Shown piece by piece: positions 45,810-57,642 of a stretch of 64,000 nucleotides of DNA (the first letter of the stretch is position 1; every line of letters begins with the position of its first letter). The position numbers and the translations under genes are program-made. Below the pieces are notes generated by a model, which had not been told where the DNA came from, made no database searches, and saw nothing but the letters and a program-made list of their open reading frames with translations. Origin of the DNA: Stenotrophomonas bentonitica (GTDB taxonomy: Bacteria; Pseudomonadota; Gammaproteobacteria; Xanthomonadales; Xanthomonadaceae); NCBI RefSeq assembly GCF_013185915.1, contig NZ_JAAZUH010000001.1, positions 744,001-808,000 of the forward strand, written 5' to 3'.

Positions 45810-48178
45810 TCCGGTCCATGGGAAGGCGGCAGCGTGGCCGTGCCCCACTGCGTGTTGCGCGTGGTGCCCAGCTCGAAGTCCAGCGTACCGCCTTTCTGCA
45901 CGAAACTGGCCGGCAGCCAACTGGCATCGCTCGGCTTGCCGTTCACGCGCAGGCCCTGCACGTACGGCGCATCCATCGCCGCGCCGCTGGCGGTGACGGT
46001 CAACGTGGCGCCCGGGCGCTGGATCACCGCCTTGCGGAACAGCGGGCTGCCGATCACCAGGTCGGCGCGACCCGGATACAGTGGGTACAGGCCGAGGGCG
46101 GACCACACGTACCACGACGACATCTGGCCGAGGTCATCATTGCCGGGCATGCCTTCCGGTGCGTTGGTCCAGATCTGGCGCATCGCCTGGCGTACGGTTT
46201 CCTGGGTCTTCCACGGCTGCCCGACGAAGTTGTACAGCCACGGCGCGGCAACCGACGGTTCGTTGTCCAGCTCGGCATGCAGCGGGCCGGACTTGGTCAC
46301 CGCCCAGTCGCCATTTTCCTTGCGGAAGAACGCATCCAGACGCTGGATCGCCGCCTCGCGACCGCCCAGCGTGGCGATCAACCCGGCCGGGTCGAACGGC
46401 ACCATCCACAGGTACTGCGCGCCGCTGCCTTCCACGAACTCCTCGTCCGAGGCGGGTTCGAAGGTCGGCCAGCTGCCGTCGGCGTTGCGCGGCTGGATGT
46501 AACCGGCCTGCGCGGTCGCCTTCGGGTTGTAGAGGTTGCGCCACCAGCCGGAGCGTTCGCGGAACAGCGCGGCACCCTTGGGGTCGCCGGCCGCAACCGC
46601 CAGTTCGGCGAGGCCGAAATCGGCGGCGGCCATTTCCAGCGTATCCGACGCGGTGCCCCAGCCCGGCGCACCCACCGGCATGTACTTCAGCGCCATCCAC
46701 TGGTCCAGGCCCGGGCGCTGGCCCACGCACAGCACCGGGCAGCCACGGCGGCTGAGGTCGCGTTCGGTCGGCACGGTGGCGGCCTGCTTGAGCGAGGCGT
46801 ACGCGCGCTTCAGGTCGAAGCTTCGTCCACCAAAGGCATGGATCGCGGCCACCGACGGCGGCGAGGGATCGCCGTTCATGACGCCGGTGGCGCCAGTGAG
46901 GTGGGTCCAGCGATCCCACACGCCGCCGTTCTGGTCGGCCTGGTTGAGCAGCGACTGCGCGATGTCCGAGCCGACCTGCGGCTGCAGCAGGGTCACCAGC
47001 TGCAGCTGCGAGCGGTACACGTCCCAGCCGGAATAGTTGGCGTACTGCGCGCGCTGGCCCTTGGACAACGCATGGACTTTGCCGTCCATGCCGCGGTAAC
47101 GGCCGTCGCCGTCACTGAACAGGTTCGGCGCGAGCAGCGCGTGGTACAGCGCGGTGTAGAACACGGTGCGCTCATCGGGCGTGCCGCCTTCCACGCGGAC
47201 CTGCCCCAGCGTCTTGTTCCATTCGGCACGGGTGGCGGCCTGGGTCGCGGCCACGGTGGTGCCGGCCGGGCTTTCGCGGCGCAGGTTGGCGCGCGCGCCG
47301 GCTTCGTCGACATACGAGATGCCGATGCGTGCGGTCACGGTCGGGCTGCGCTTGGGGTCGAACTGGATCCAGCCGCCGGCACCCTTGCCGGCCGGCGGGT
47401 GGCCCTGCGTGCCGTAGCTGGTGCCACCGCCGCCTTCGCGCGCGCCGGGCTGCACGGTGTCGTCGCGCCAGGTGCCGCCCACTTCGAACGGCTGATCGAA
47501 TTCGGCGACGAAATGCAGGGTGTAGTAGCTCTCGCGACGGTCTTCGGCGAGGTAACCGCAGAAGTTGCCGGCGGTCACCGAGCCGCGCACGGTGCGGGTG
47601 GCCGGGTCGATCACGATGCTGGAATCGGTGCTGCCCACTTCGCTGTCGGAGGTGCGGAACAGCAGGTTGGCCGGCTTGTCGGCGGGGAACTGGAACTGAC
47701 CGACGGCGGTGCGCGCGGTGGCGCCGAGGTTGACCACCACGCCGTTGTCGAGGGTGAGCGTATAGGCGCCGGGGCTGGCGCTTTCGCGCTTGTGGTCGAG
47801 CACGCTGGCATAGCGCAGGGCGGCGTCGGCCGAGGACGGCGACAGCTCCACCTTGCTGGTGACCGGCATGATCGGGATGTCGCCACTGGCGCCGGTGCAG
47901 CCGGTTCCGGACACGTGGGTCAGGCTGAAGCCCCGCACGCCGTTGCCGCGCCACTCGTAGCCGCCGGGCGCCGCGAACGCGAAGCGCTTGCCGGGCAGCG
48001 GGGTCATTTCAGGACTGAAGGCGACCATGCCGAACGGCACCGACGGACCCGGATACACGTTGCCGGCGTTGGTGGTGCCGATGAAGGGATTGACCTCGGC
48101 GGCGAGGTCGGCGGCCTGCAGGGCGCAGGGCGCGGCGGTCAGGACAAGCGAAGCAGCAGCCAGCATCGTACGGTGCAC
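45806..48178 (-). CDS. GH92 family alpha-mannosidase
   Basis: A secreted glycoside hydrolase of 790 residues with a signal peptide (about 1-22, ending ALQAAD). It starts with the family segment VNPFIGTTNAGNVYPGPSVPFGMV, and has the conserved HVSGTGC, the YSGWDVYRSQLQLVTLLQP helix start and the late GNDDLGQMSSWYVWSALGLYPLYPG, which holds catalytic-type acids. GH92 enzymes are calcium-dependent exo-alpha-mannosidases that trim high-mannose glycans. It is a lone GH92 with no GH18 or GH2 partner nearby. A coupled membrane protein follows. Confidence 0.93.
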   Translation of the reverse strand: MHRTMLAAASLVLTAAPCALQAADLAAEVNPFIGTTNAGNVYPGPSVPFGMVAFSPEMTPLPGKRFAFAAPGGYEWRGNGVRGFSLTHVSGTGCTGASGDIPIMPVTSKVELSPSSADAALRYASVLDHKRESASPGAYTLTLDNGVVVNLGATARTAVGQFQFPADKPANLLFRTSDSEVGSTDSSIVIDPATRTVRGSVTAGNFCGYLAEDRRESYYTLHFVAEFDQPFEVGGTWRDDTVQPGAREGGGGTSYGTQGHPPAGKGAGGWIQFDPKRSPTVTARIGISYVDEAGARANLRRESPAGTTVAATQAATRAEWNKTLGQVRVEGGTPDERTVFYTALYHALLAPNLFSDGDGRYRGMDGKVHALSKGQRAQYANYSGWDVYRSQLQLVTLLQPQVGSDIAQSLLNQADQNGGVWDRWTHLTGATGVMNGDPSPPSVAAIHAFGGRSFDLKRAYASLKQAATVPTERDLSRRGCPVLCVGQRPGLDQWMALKYMPVGAPGWGTASDTLEMAAADFGLAELAVAAGDPKGAALFRERSGWWRNLYNPKATAQAGYIQPRNADGSWPTFEPASDEEFVEGSGAQYLWMVPFDPAGLIATLGGREAAIQRLDAFFRKENGDWAVTKSGPLHAELDNEPSVAAPWLYNFVGQPWKTQETVRQAMRQIWTNAPEGMPGNDDLGQMSSWYVWSALGLYPLYPGRADLVIGSPLFRKAVIQRPGATLTVTASGAAMDAPYVQGLRVNGKPSDASWLPASFVQKGGTLDFELGTTRNTQWGTATLPPSHGPE

Positions 48179-48263
48179 TACGGACTCCCAGTTGCGCCAC
48201 GGCCTGCGTGGCTGCCTCGATTGTATCGATCTAAATCAACCCCTCAATGGGACAAATGGCACA

Positions 48264-50489
48264 TCAGAACCCGTCCAGCGTACGCAGGAGCGAGCCGAAG
48301 GTGAGATAGAACGCGTCGTGCCCGCCTTCTGCGCGGCCGTAGCCCAGGAACACCGGGCCGAGGAAGGTGTCGGCGCCGACGAAGATGCTGCCGGCGCTCT
48401 GCATGCCGTCGGTGTCCACCTGGTCGCGCGCGGCCCAGTAGCCGCCCCACTCCAGGCTGCCGCCCACGTACAGCGGAATTGTCAGCAGCGAATCGGCGTG
48501 GGCCACGCGGCGGTAGTACACCAGCCGTGCCAGCGCGGTCTGCGGGGCGAAGATCGACTCTTCGGGGTAGCCGGACAGGTTGCCGAGCCCGCCCAGGAAC
48601 CCGTAGGTGGCGAGCAGGTCGTCGCCACCGTGCGCGGACGACGCGCGCACGCCCCCCAGCCAGCGATTGCGGCCGTGCGACCAGGCACCGTCCCACTGCA
48701 GGCGGGTGACGGCTGCCGGGTCGTCGGTACCCAGCGCGCCGAGGTAGTGCTGGCGGGTAAGCGACAGGCGCTGGCCGCGGCTGGGGAAGGCGGAACTGTC
48801 GATGGAATCGTGCCGCAGCTGCCAACCCACGCTGCCCATGTCGGCGCGGTAGTTGCCGAGCTGGGTGGGGTTGCCGACGTCCAGTCGCGCGCGCTCCTGG
48901 CCGCGCTCGAGGAAGGTGGCGAATTCCCAGTCCGGATGCGGCGAGTACGCCCAGCGCAGGCCGCCATACCACTGGCTGTAGCGATACTGCGCCAGCGAAC
49001 CGCCCTGCTCCAGCACCAGGTCGAGGTCGGTGGCACGGTAACGCGCGTACGTGGACAGCGCGTGGCGGCCACTGCCGCCGAACGGGTGGTAGTACTCGGC
49101 GAACAGTTCTTCGACTTCGCCCAGGCCGGCGCGCAGTTTCAGTTCGGCGCCCTGCTCGCTCAGGCCGGTCTTCGTGTACTCGCTGATCAGCTGGTAGTTG
49201 CTGGTGCCGTTGAAATCGTCGGACAGGCGCAGCGCGAAGTGCAGGAAATCCGGTCCCCAGCGTTTGTCCTGCGGCGCGATCACCAGCCCCAGCTCACCCT
49301 CGCGGTCGTCCAGCCGCCACTGCACCTGTTCGTACCGGCCCTCGCCATAGGTCAACGCGACCTGGCGCTCGATCGTCTCCGGCTGCAATGGCTGGCCGAT
49401 CTGCGGCTGCAGGCGCTGTTCGATCACGCGCGGGGTGCGGGTTTCGCCGCGCAGCACGTCGACGAACGCCACGATCGGCGCTTCGAACGCGGGCGGGCGA
49501 TGCTGCCGCTGAAATACCGCGTACTGCTGCGGGCTGGCCTGGTAGCGCGCGATGGCGGTCACCTGGGCCTGCGCCGCCTGCTCGCCTACGCCCACCGCCT
49601 GTGGCGAATGGTTGAAGTCCTGGCTGCCCATCGTGCCCAGTGGCGGCGTGATCAGCAGGTCCTGCGGACCCAGCGTGGCCAGCTGCGCGTCGACCACGCG
49701 CTTCATCAGCACGCCGGCCATCTGGTGGCTGATCGCCAGCGGCGAATCCAGCCGCTCCTCATCCATCAGCGGCGTGCCGACCCGCACCACGATCAAGCGC
49801 TGGGCGCCGAGCTTGCGTGCTTCGTCGATGGGCAGGTTGTCGACCACGCCGCCGTCGACCAGCAGGCGGCCCTGGTAACGCACCGGCGCGAACACGCCGG
49901 GCACCGACATGCTGGCGCGGATGGCGAGCGCCATGTCGCCTTCGGAGAACACCACCTTGTCACCGGTGACGATGTCGGTGGCCACGGCGCGGAACGGGAT
50001 CGGCAGCTGGTCGAAGTCGCGCACCTGCCAGGTCGGCAGCAGCAGGCGACGCAGCAGCATTTCCAGCTTCTGGCCCTGGATCAGCCCGCGCGGAAAGGCG
50101 ATCTTGCCATTGCTGACGCCCACCTCGACCCCGCCGAGCAGGCGCAGGTCGTCTTCCTTGCGGCGCATGCTGCGTTCGTTGCGCGGCGGCTTGTCGCGCA
50201 GCACTTCGGCCCAGTCGATGCCATCCAGCACGGTCTCGATCTCATCGGCCGAGTAACCAGAGGCGTACAGCCCCCCGACCACCGCGCCCATCGAGGTGCC
50301 GACAATGCAGTCCACCGGCACCCGCTCGCGTTCCAGCACCTTGAGCACGCCGATATGGGCCGCGCCGCGCGCGCCGCCACCGCCGAGGACGAGGCAGGTG
50401 CGCGGGCGGTCAGAACCTGCGGGTTGCGCCGATGCCGCCAGCGGCAACAGCAGAGCGACACTGATCGTCAGCAGGCAGAGCGCGCGCAT
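48264..50489 (-). CDS. Patatin-like phospholipase autotransporter (type Vd)
   Basis: A protein of 741 residues with a signal peptide (about 1-22). A patatin domain covers about 30-300, with the oxyanion loop GGGGARG (36-42), the nucleophile S66 in GTSMG and the acid aspartate in LLVDGGVVDNLP. A POTRA-like part follows (about 330-410), then a 16-strand barrel of the BamA type that ends in phenylalanine (SLLRTLDGF). This is the type Vd, PlpD-like arrangement: the lipase is exported through its own barrel. It follows the DUF5076 gene by nine bases in the same direction. Confidence 0.9.
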   Translation of the reverse strand: MRALCLLTISVALLLPLAASAQPAGSDRPRTCLVLGGGGARGAAHIGVLKVLERERVPVDCIVGTSMGAVVGGLYASGYSADEIETVLDGIDWAEVLRDKPPRNERSMRRKEDDLRLLGGVEVGVSNGKIAFPRGLIQGQKLEMLLRRLLLPTWQVRDFDQLPIPFRAVATDIVTGDKVVFSEGDMALAIRASMSVPGVFAPVRYQGRLLVDGGVVDNLPIDEARKLGAQRLIVVRVGTPLMDEERLDSPLAISHQMAGVLMKRVVDAQLATLGPQDLLITPPLGTMGSQDFNHSPQAVGVGEQAAQAQVTAIARYQASPQQYAVFQRQHRPPAFEAPIVAFVDVLRGETRTPRVIEQRLQPQIGQPLQPETIERQVALTYGEGRYEQVQWRLDDREGELGLVIAPQDKRWGPDFLHFALRLSDDFNGTSNYQLISEYTKTGLSEQGAELKLRAGLGEVEELFAEYYHPFGGSGRHALSTYARYRATDLDLVLEQGGSLAQYRYSQWYGGLRWAYSPHPDWEFATFLERGQERARLDVGNPTQLGNYRADMGSVGWQLRHDSIDSSAFPSRGQRLSLTRQHYLGALGTDDPAAVTRLQWDGAWSHGRNRWLGGVRASSAHGGDDLLATYGFLGGLGNLSGYPEESIFAPQTALARLVYYRRVAHADSLLTIPLYVGGSLEWGGYWAARDQVDTDGMQSAGSIFVGADTFLGPVFLGYGRAEGGHDAFYLTFGSLLRTLDGF

Positions 50490-50498
50490 GGGGCTGCC

Positions 50499-50816
50499 TC
50501 AGTGCGACGGTTTGCGATCATCGCGATCGCTTATCGCACCTTCGATGCTGTCCTTGGGTGCGTCGACGCGATTCAGGAAATCACGCAGCATCACCGCGCG
50601 GCAATCCTGGACGGACTGTCCGTCGCGTTCTGCGAACATGCGCGCAGCATGCTCGAACAGGTCCGAGAGCAGCTCGCCGAAATCCTCGGCACCGCCGCCC
50701 AGATCGGAATTGAGGCTGACGTGCAGCGACTGATTCGCTGCCCACAGGCGCAGGATCTCGAATGCTTCGGGGTCACTGAGGACACCATCGGGAACGCGCA
50801 GTTCATCGGTATGCAT
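50499..50816 (-). CDS. DUF5076 protein
   Basis: A cytoplasmic protein of 105 residues with a helical first half (SDPEAFEILRLWAANQSLHVSLNSDLG) that matches the DUF5076 pattern, and an acidic-basic tail. Its function is unknown. It is the first gene of a pair with the patatin autotransporter, ten bases apart. The promoter lies in the spacer toward the divergent HipA-like kinase. Confidence 0.72.
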   Translation of the reverse strand: MHTDELRVPDGVLSDPEAFEILRLWAANQSLHVSLNSDLGGGAEDFGELLSDLFEHAARMFAERDGQSVQDCRAVMLRDFLNRVDAPKDSIEGAISDRDDRKPSH

Positions 50817-50905
50817 GACGGATCTTCCCTGGAGGCGGCCCGCCCCAGCGGACCGTTACCGGGTCACGGTAAGATGGGGCCGCTCGTTCCGTCAATGGAT
50901 GCCCC

Positions 50906-51682
50906 TTGCGTACCGTCCATGCGCTCCGATACATCACGCCGCTCCGCGAGGGTGGCTCCCTGCCCGCCGTGGTCGAGACCGACGACGAGGGCATGGTCGT
51001 GCTCAAGTTCCGCGGTGCCGGGCAAGGGCCGAAGGCGCTCATCGCCGAGCTGATCGCCGGTGAAATGGCGCGGACGCTGGGCCTGCCGATTCCCGAAATC
51101 ATGTTCGTGGAGCTGGACCGCGAGTTCGCGCGTACCGAGCCGGACCCGGAGATCCAGGACCTGATCCGTGCCAGCGAGGGGCTGAACCTGGGCAGCGATT
51201 ACCTGCCCGGTGCGATCAATTACGACCCGGCCGCAATGCCGGTGGACGCCGACCTGGCCTCGCGCATCGTGTGGCTGGATGCATTCATCAGCAATGTCGA
51301 CCGCACGGCGCGCAACCCGAACCTGATGGTGTGGCACCGCAAGCTTTACCTGATCGACCACGGTGCGGCGATGTACTTCCACCACGACTGGGCCAACGCG
51401 GGTGATGCCTGCGAAAAGCCGTTCGTGCTGATCCGCGACCAGGTGCTGCTGCCGTTCGCGTCGAAGATCGCCGAGGTGGACGCCGAACTGGCTGCGCTGC
51501 TGCCGGATGCGGAGATCGAGCGAATCGTGAACCTGGTGCCGGACAGCTGGCTGGTGGACGAGCCGGCCTTCGACAGCCCTGCGGCGTATCGCCAGGGGTA
51601 CATCGATTACCTGAAGTGCCGCCTGCAGGCGCGCGCCGCGTTCGTACAGGAGGCCGTCCGTGCCCACGCTGCATACGTATGA
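50906..51682 (+). CDS. Minimal HipA-like kinase
   Basis: A protein of 258 residues related to the kinase part of HipA, without the N-terminal subdomain of the 440-residue toxin. The ATP-binding lysine is K34 (VVLKFRG), the catalytic loop is N130-V-D132-R-T-A-R-N137 in FISNVDRTARNPNL and the metal-binding aspartate is D151 (YLIDHGAA). All kinase residues are present. The TTG start is the only codon that gives the family N-terminus MRTVHALRYI. A DUF3037 gene overlaps its end by 23 bases. The pair is common in related genomes, but no toxic role can be read from sequence. Confidence 0.82.
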   Translation: MRTVHALRYITPLREGGSLPAVVETDDEGMVVLKFRGAGQGPKALIAELIAGEMARTLGLPIPEIMFVELDREFARTEPDPEIQDLIRASEGLNLGSDYLPGAINYDPAAMPVDADLASRIVWLDAFISNVDRTARNPNLMVWHRKLYLIDHGAAMYFHHDWANAGDACEKPFVLIRDQVLLPFASKIAEVDAELAALLPDAEIERIVNLVPDSWLVDEPAFDSPAAYRQGYIDYLKCRLQARAAFVQEAVRAHAAYV

Positions 51683-52049
51683 CTATGCGGTCATCCGCGT
51701 GGTACCGCGGGTGGAGCGCGAAGAGTTCATCAACGTCGGGGTGATCGTGTCCTGCCCGGGCGCGAAGCACCTGCAGGCCGCGATTGAGATCGATCCGGCG
51801 CGGATGCACGCGTTCGCGCCGTCGCTGGATGTGGAAGCGCTGCAGCCGTGGCTGGATGCGATTGTGGCGATCTGCCGCGGCGATGCGACGGCGGGGCCGA
51901 TCGCGCAGCTGCCGGCGCGGTCGCGTTTCCATTTCCTGACTGCAAAGCGCAGTTCCATCGTGCAGATGTCGAGCACGCATGTGGGGCGCACCGCGGACCC
52001 GCAGGGCGTGGTGGAGCACCTGATGCGGAAGATGGTGCGGGTGGTGTGA
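51660..52049 (+). CDS. DUF3037 protein
   Basis: A protein of 129 residues with the family start YDYAVIRVVPRVEREEFINVGVIV and a later IVQMSSTHVGRTADP. The GTG start at 51660 lies inside the last codons of the kinase gene (23-base overlap), so expression is coupled. Its function is unknown. By position it could be a partner or regulator of the HipA-like kinase. It ends one base before the convergent glucose dehydrogenase gene. Confidence 0.8.
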   Translation: MPTLHTYDYAVIRVVPRVEREEFINVGVIVSCPGAKHLQAAIEIDPARMHAFAPSLDVEALQPWLDAIVAICRGDATAGPIAQLPARSRFHFLTAKRSSIVQMSSTHVGRTADPQGVVEHLMRKMVRVV

Positions 52050-52050
52050 T

Positions 52051-54582
52051 TTACGGACGCCCTTTCGGCAACGCATACGCCATCACGTAATCTCCTGCAG
52101 GCGTCTCCATGAAGTGGTGGCCTCCGGCCATGATCACCACGTACTGGCGGCCGTTGTATTCGTAGACCATCGGATTGGCCTGGCCGCCGGCCGGCAGCTT
52201 GGCGTGCCACAGTTCCTTGCCGGTTTTGATATCGATCGCGCGCAGTAGATCATCGGTAGCGGCGGCGATGAAGATCAGGCCGCTGGCGGTGATCGCCGAG
52301 CCGCCGTTGTTCGGGGTGCCGATCTCGATGGGTAAACCGGAACGGATGCCGAACGGGCCGTTGCCGCGCGCACTGCCGAACGGGCGGTCCCACAGCAGCT
52401 TGCCGCTGCGCAGGTCGATGGCGCGGATGCCGCCGTACGGCGGCTGCTTGCACAGCAGCTTGGTGAACGGCAGGCGCCAGCCGGCGTTGACGTCGATGGC
52501 GTACGGCGTGCCCGTCTGCGGGTCCCCTGCCCCTTCGGCACCGCCGCGGTCGGCGCGCACCATTTCGCGCGGTACCCAGCCCTTGCGGTCGGCTTCGGCA
52601 CGCGGCACCAGGCGGTTGTAGTTGGGCATGTCGTTGTAGTTGGCCACGATCACGCCGTGGCGCGGGTCCACGGCAACGCTGCCCCAGTCCGAACCGCCGT
52701 TGTAGCCGGGATATTCGATGGAATGCTGGTCGGACGTGGGCGGCGTGTAGAAGCCCTGGTAGCTGGCCTTGCGGAACTGGATGCGGCAGACCAGCTGGTC
52801 GATGGGGGTGATGCCCCACATGTCGCGCTCGGTCAGGTCGGGCCTGCGCAGCGTGTGGTAAAGCGAGAAGCGTTGGGTCGGGGCGCGCTGGTCCGGCTCC
52901 ACGCCACCGCCGGGCACGGCGCGCTCTTCGGCCGGGGTCAGCAGTTCGCCGGTGCGACGGTCGAGCACGTACAGGTCGCCCTGCTTGGTCGGCAACAGCA
53001 GTGCGGGCACCTTGCCGGCGGCGGTCGGGAAGTCGACCAGGGTCGGCTGCGAGCCGAGGTCGTAATCCCAGACATCCTTGCGCACCGCCTGGAAATTCCA
53101 CACCGGCTTGCCGGTGGTCACGTCCAGTGCCACCAGCGAGGTGGCGTAGCGGTTCTGGTTCTCGGTGCGCGACCCGCTCCAGTAATCGCCGGCAGAATTG
53201 CCCATCGGCAGGTACACCAGGCCCAGCTGCTCATCGCCGGTTGCGGTGGTCCACATGTTCGGGGTGCCGCGCGTGTAGGTCTGGCCCTGCGGCGGCAGGC
53301 CGCTGCGCTCGGGCGCGTCCATGTCCCAGGCCCAGCGCAGCTTGCCGGTTTCCGCGTCGTAGGCTTGGATCACGCCGGACGGTGCGTCGCGGCGCTGGCC
53401 GTCGAGCACCTGGTGGCCGGTGACGATGACCCCGCGCACGATTGCCGGTGGCGAGGTGATCGACACATACCCGGGCGGCACGTCACCCATGCCCAGGGTG
53501 ATGTCGACCTGCCCGTTGTTGCCGAAACCCGGGCACGGCCGGCCGGTGGCGGCGTCGACCGCGATCAGCCGACCGTCGAGCGTGCCTTCGATGATGCGTG
53601 CCGCGCACAGCGCGCGGTTGCCCGGCGCGAGTGGACGCGAGCCGAGGCTGGGGGAGGCTTCGGGCAGGGCCAGGTCGGCGGCGACGTCGGCCAGCACCGG
53701 GTCGACCTGCGGCACGCCGGGCACTTCGTAGTACGACACGCCGCGGCAGGCGGCGGTGTACGGAATGCTGGCGTCCTTTACCTTCGGATTGAAGCGCCAG
53801 CGCTCCTTGCCAGTCGCCGCATCCAGCGCGATCAGCTGGTTGCGCGCGGTGCACAGGTACAGGGTGTCGCCGACCTTGAGCGGCGTGGTTTCGGCGCCCC
53901 AGCGCTTCTTCGGCAGGTCGCCGGTGCGGAACTGCCAGGCCAGCTCCAGCGTGCCCACGTTGGCCGGGGTGATCTGCTGCAGCGGCGAATAGCGGGTGGC
54001 CGCATTGCTGCGGCCCCAGGCGGTCCAGTCGCCAGGCGCGGGTTTATCGGCCGGTTGTGGGCTGGCCTCGCGGGTGGGCGCCAGGCCGGTGCCGGAGACG
54101 TCGACCGGGAACGCCTGGGTGCCGGCCACGGCGCCGTGCGGCACGAAGGCCAGCGCGAATGCCACTACGAACACCACCCCGAGCACACCGGCAAGCGTGC
54201 GCGACACCCGGCGCGGCACCGGCGTGCGCAGGGTGGGCAGCAGCAGCGCGAGCAGGAAACCCAGCGCGGTGACCAGGCCGAGGCGCGGTACCCAGCGCCA
54301 GTAGTCGCTGCCCGATTCCCACCCGGTCCACAGCGCGGTGCCGACGAACACCAGCAGGTAGGCCCAGGCGCCGCTGCGGCGGTTGCCCCAGAGCAGGACG
54401 CCGGCGACCACCATGCCGGCACCGGCCAATGCGTAGTACCAGGAGCCGCCGAGCTGCACGAGCCAGATGCCCAGGCCTCCCAGGACCAGGCCGAGGATGA
54501 TCAGGAGGATCGCGAGCACGGTGACGAGCGGGTGGCGTGCGGGCGCCACCACGGACGGTTCGGACGACGGTGCAGCGGACAT
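52051..54582 (-). CDS. Membrane-bound PQQ-dependent glucose/quinate dehydrogenase
   Basis: A quinoprotein of 843 residues. Five membrane helices fill about residues 18-155, and the periplasmic eight-bladed PQQ propeller follows. Blade repeats such as LYLCTARNQLIALDAATGKERWRF and the late LLRAIDIKTGKELWHAKLP can be read. The ATG giving MSAAPSSEPS is chosen; the longer open frame has no homologous content. It oxidises glucose or a related aldose or quinate in the periplasm and passes electrons to ubiquinone. PQQ biosynthesis genes are not in the window. Confidence 0.92.
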   Translation of the reverse strand: MSAAPSSEPSVVAPARHPLVTVLAILLIILGLVLGGLGIWLVQLGGSWYYALAGAGMVVAGVLLWGNRRSGAWAYLLVFVGTALWTGWESGSDYWRWVPRLGLVTALGFLLALLLPTLRTPVPRRVSRTLAGVLGVVFVVAFALAFVPHGAVAGTQAFPVDVSGTGLAPTREASPQPADKPAPGDWTAWGRSNAATRYSPLQQITPANVGTLELAWQFRTGDLPKKRWGAETTPLKVGDTLYLCTARNQLIALDAATGKERWRFNPKVKDASIPYTAACRGVSYYEVPGVPQVDPVLADVAADLALPEASPSLGSRPLAPGNRALCAARIIEGTLDGRLIAVDAATGRPCPGFGNNGQVDITLGMGDVPPGYVSITSPPAIVRGVIVTGHQVLDGQRRDAPSGVIQAYDAETGKLRWAWDMDAPERSGLPPQGQTYTRGTPNMWTTATGDEQLGLVYLPMGNSAGDYWSGSRTENQNRYATSLVALDVTTGKPVWNFQAVRKDVWDYDLGSQPTLVDFPTAAGKVPALLLPTKQGDLYVLDRRTGELLTPAEERAVPGGGVEPDQRAPTQRFSLYHTLRRPDLTERDMWGITPIDQLVCRIQFRKASYQGFYTPPTSDQHSIEYPGYNGGSDWGSVAVDPRHGVIVANYNDMPNYNRLVPRAEADRKGWVPREMVRADRGGAEGAGDPQTGTPYAIDVNAGWRLPFTKLLCKQPPYGGIRAIDLRSGKLLWDRPFGSARGNGPFGIRSGLPIEIGTPNNGGSAITASGLIFIAAATDDLLRAIDIKTGKELWHAKLPAGGQANPMVYEYNGRQYVVIMAGGHHFMETPAGDYVMAYALPKGRP

Positions 54583-54706
54583 CGGTGTTCTCCCCGGTAC
54601 GGCGGAACCCTGGATGCTGCCAGCCTCCCCTGCGGGCCGGTTTTTTTGAAGCATATGCCCGATGGGATGTGAAAGTCGTGCGTATTTTTTCGGGCACCCC
54701 CTGAAA

Positions 54707-54739
54707 CGAACAACGCCGGCGTTTGGCCGGCGTTGTTCG
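54707..54739 (-). terminator. Terminator of gyrA
   Basis: A long perfect stem (13 base pairs, CGAACAACGCCGG with CCGGCGTTGTTCG) around a seven-base loop lies 20 bases after the gyrA stop. On the minus strand it is followed by only TTT, so termination may be partial. Confidence 0.65.
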
Positions 54740-54758
54740 GTGTTGCGTGGTGGTTCGA

Positions 54759-57473
<2,715 letters not shown>

Positions 57474-57642
57474 TCGGGTTCCGTTGTCTGGTAGCGGTCC
57501 AGTCCGTCGCGCCGGCCCTTGCGGGGCGGCGGCGCCGGAATCTCGATTAACTGACGGAGTCTACCACAACAGGGGGTTTTTAGCTGCTGTTTACGGGGCT
57601 TTTACCGGCGTAAATCAGGGACTTACAGATTTTCCGAGAAGC

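Noticed and set aside
48217..48229. TCGAT-TGT-ATCGA dyad upstream of the GH92 gene
   Set aside because: Possible operator, but it is a short palindrome with no regulator nearby and no known consensus match.
48226..48239. A TTGATTTAGATCGA box upstream of the GH92 gene
   Set aside because: The second half-site is imperfect and no -10-like hexamer follows at the spacing seen in the five Fnr-type promoters, so I do not add it to the set.
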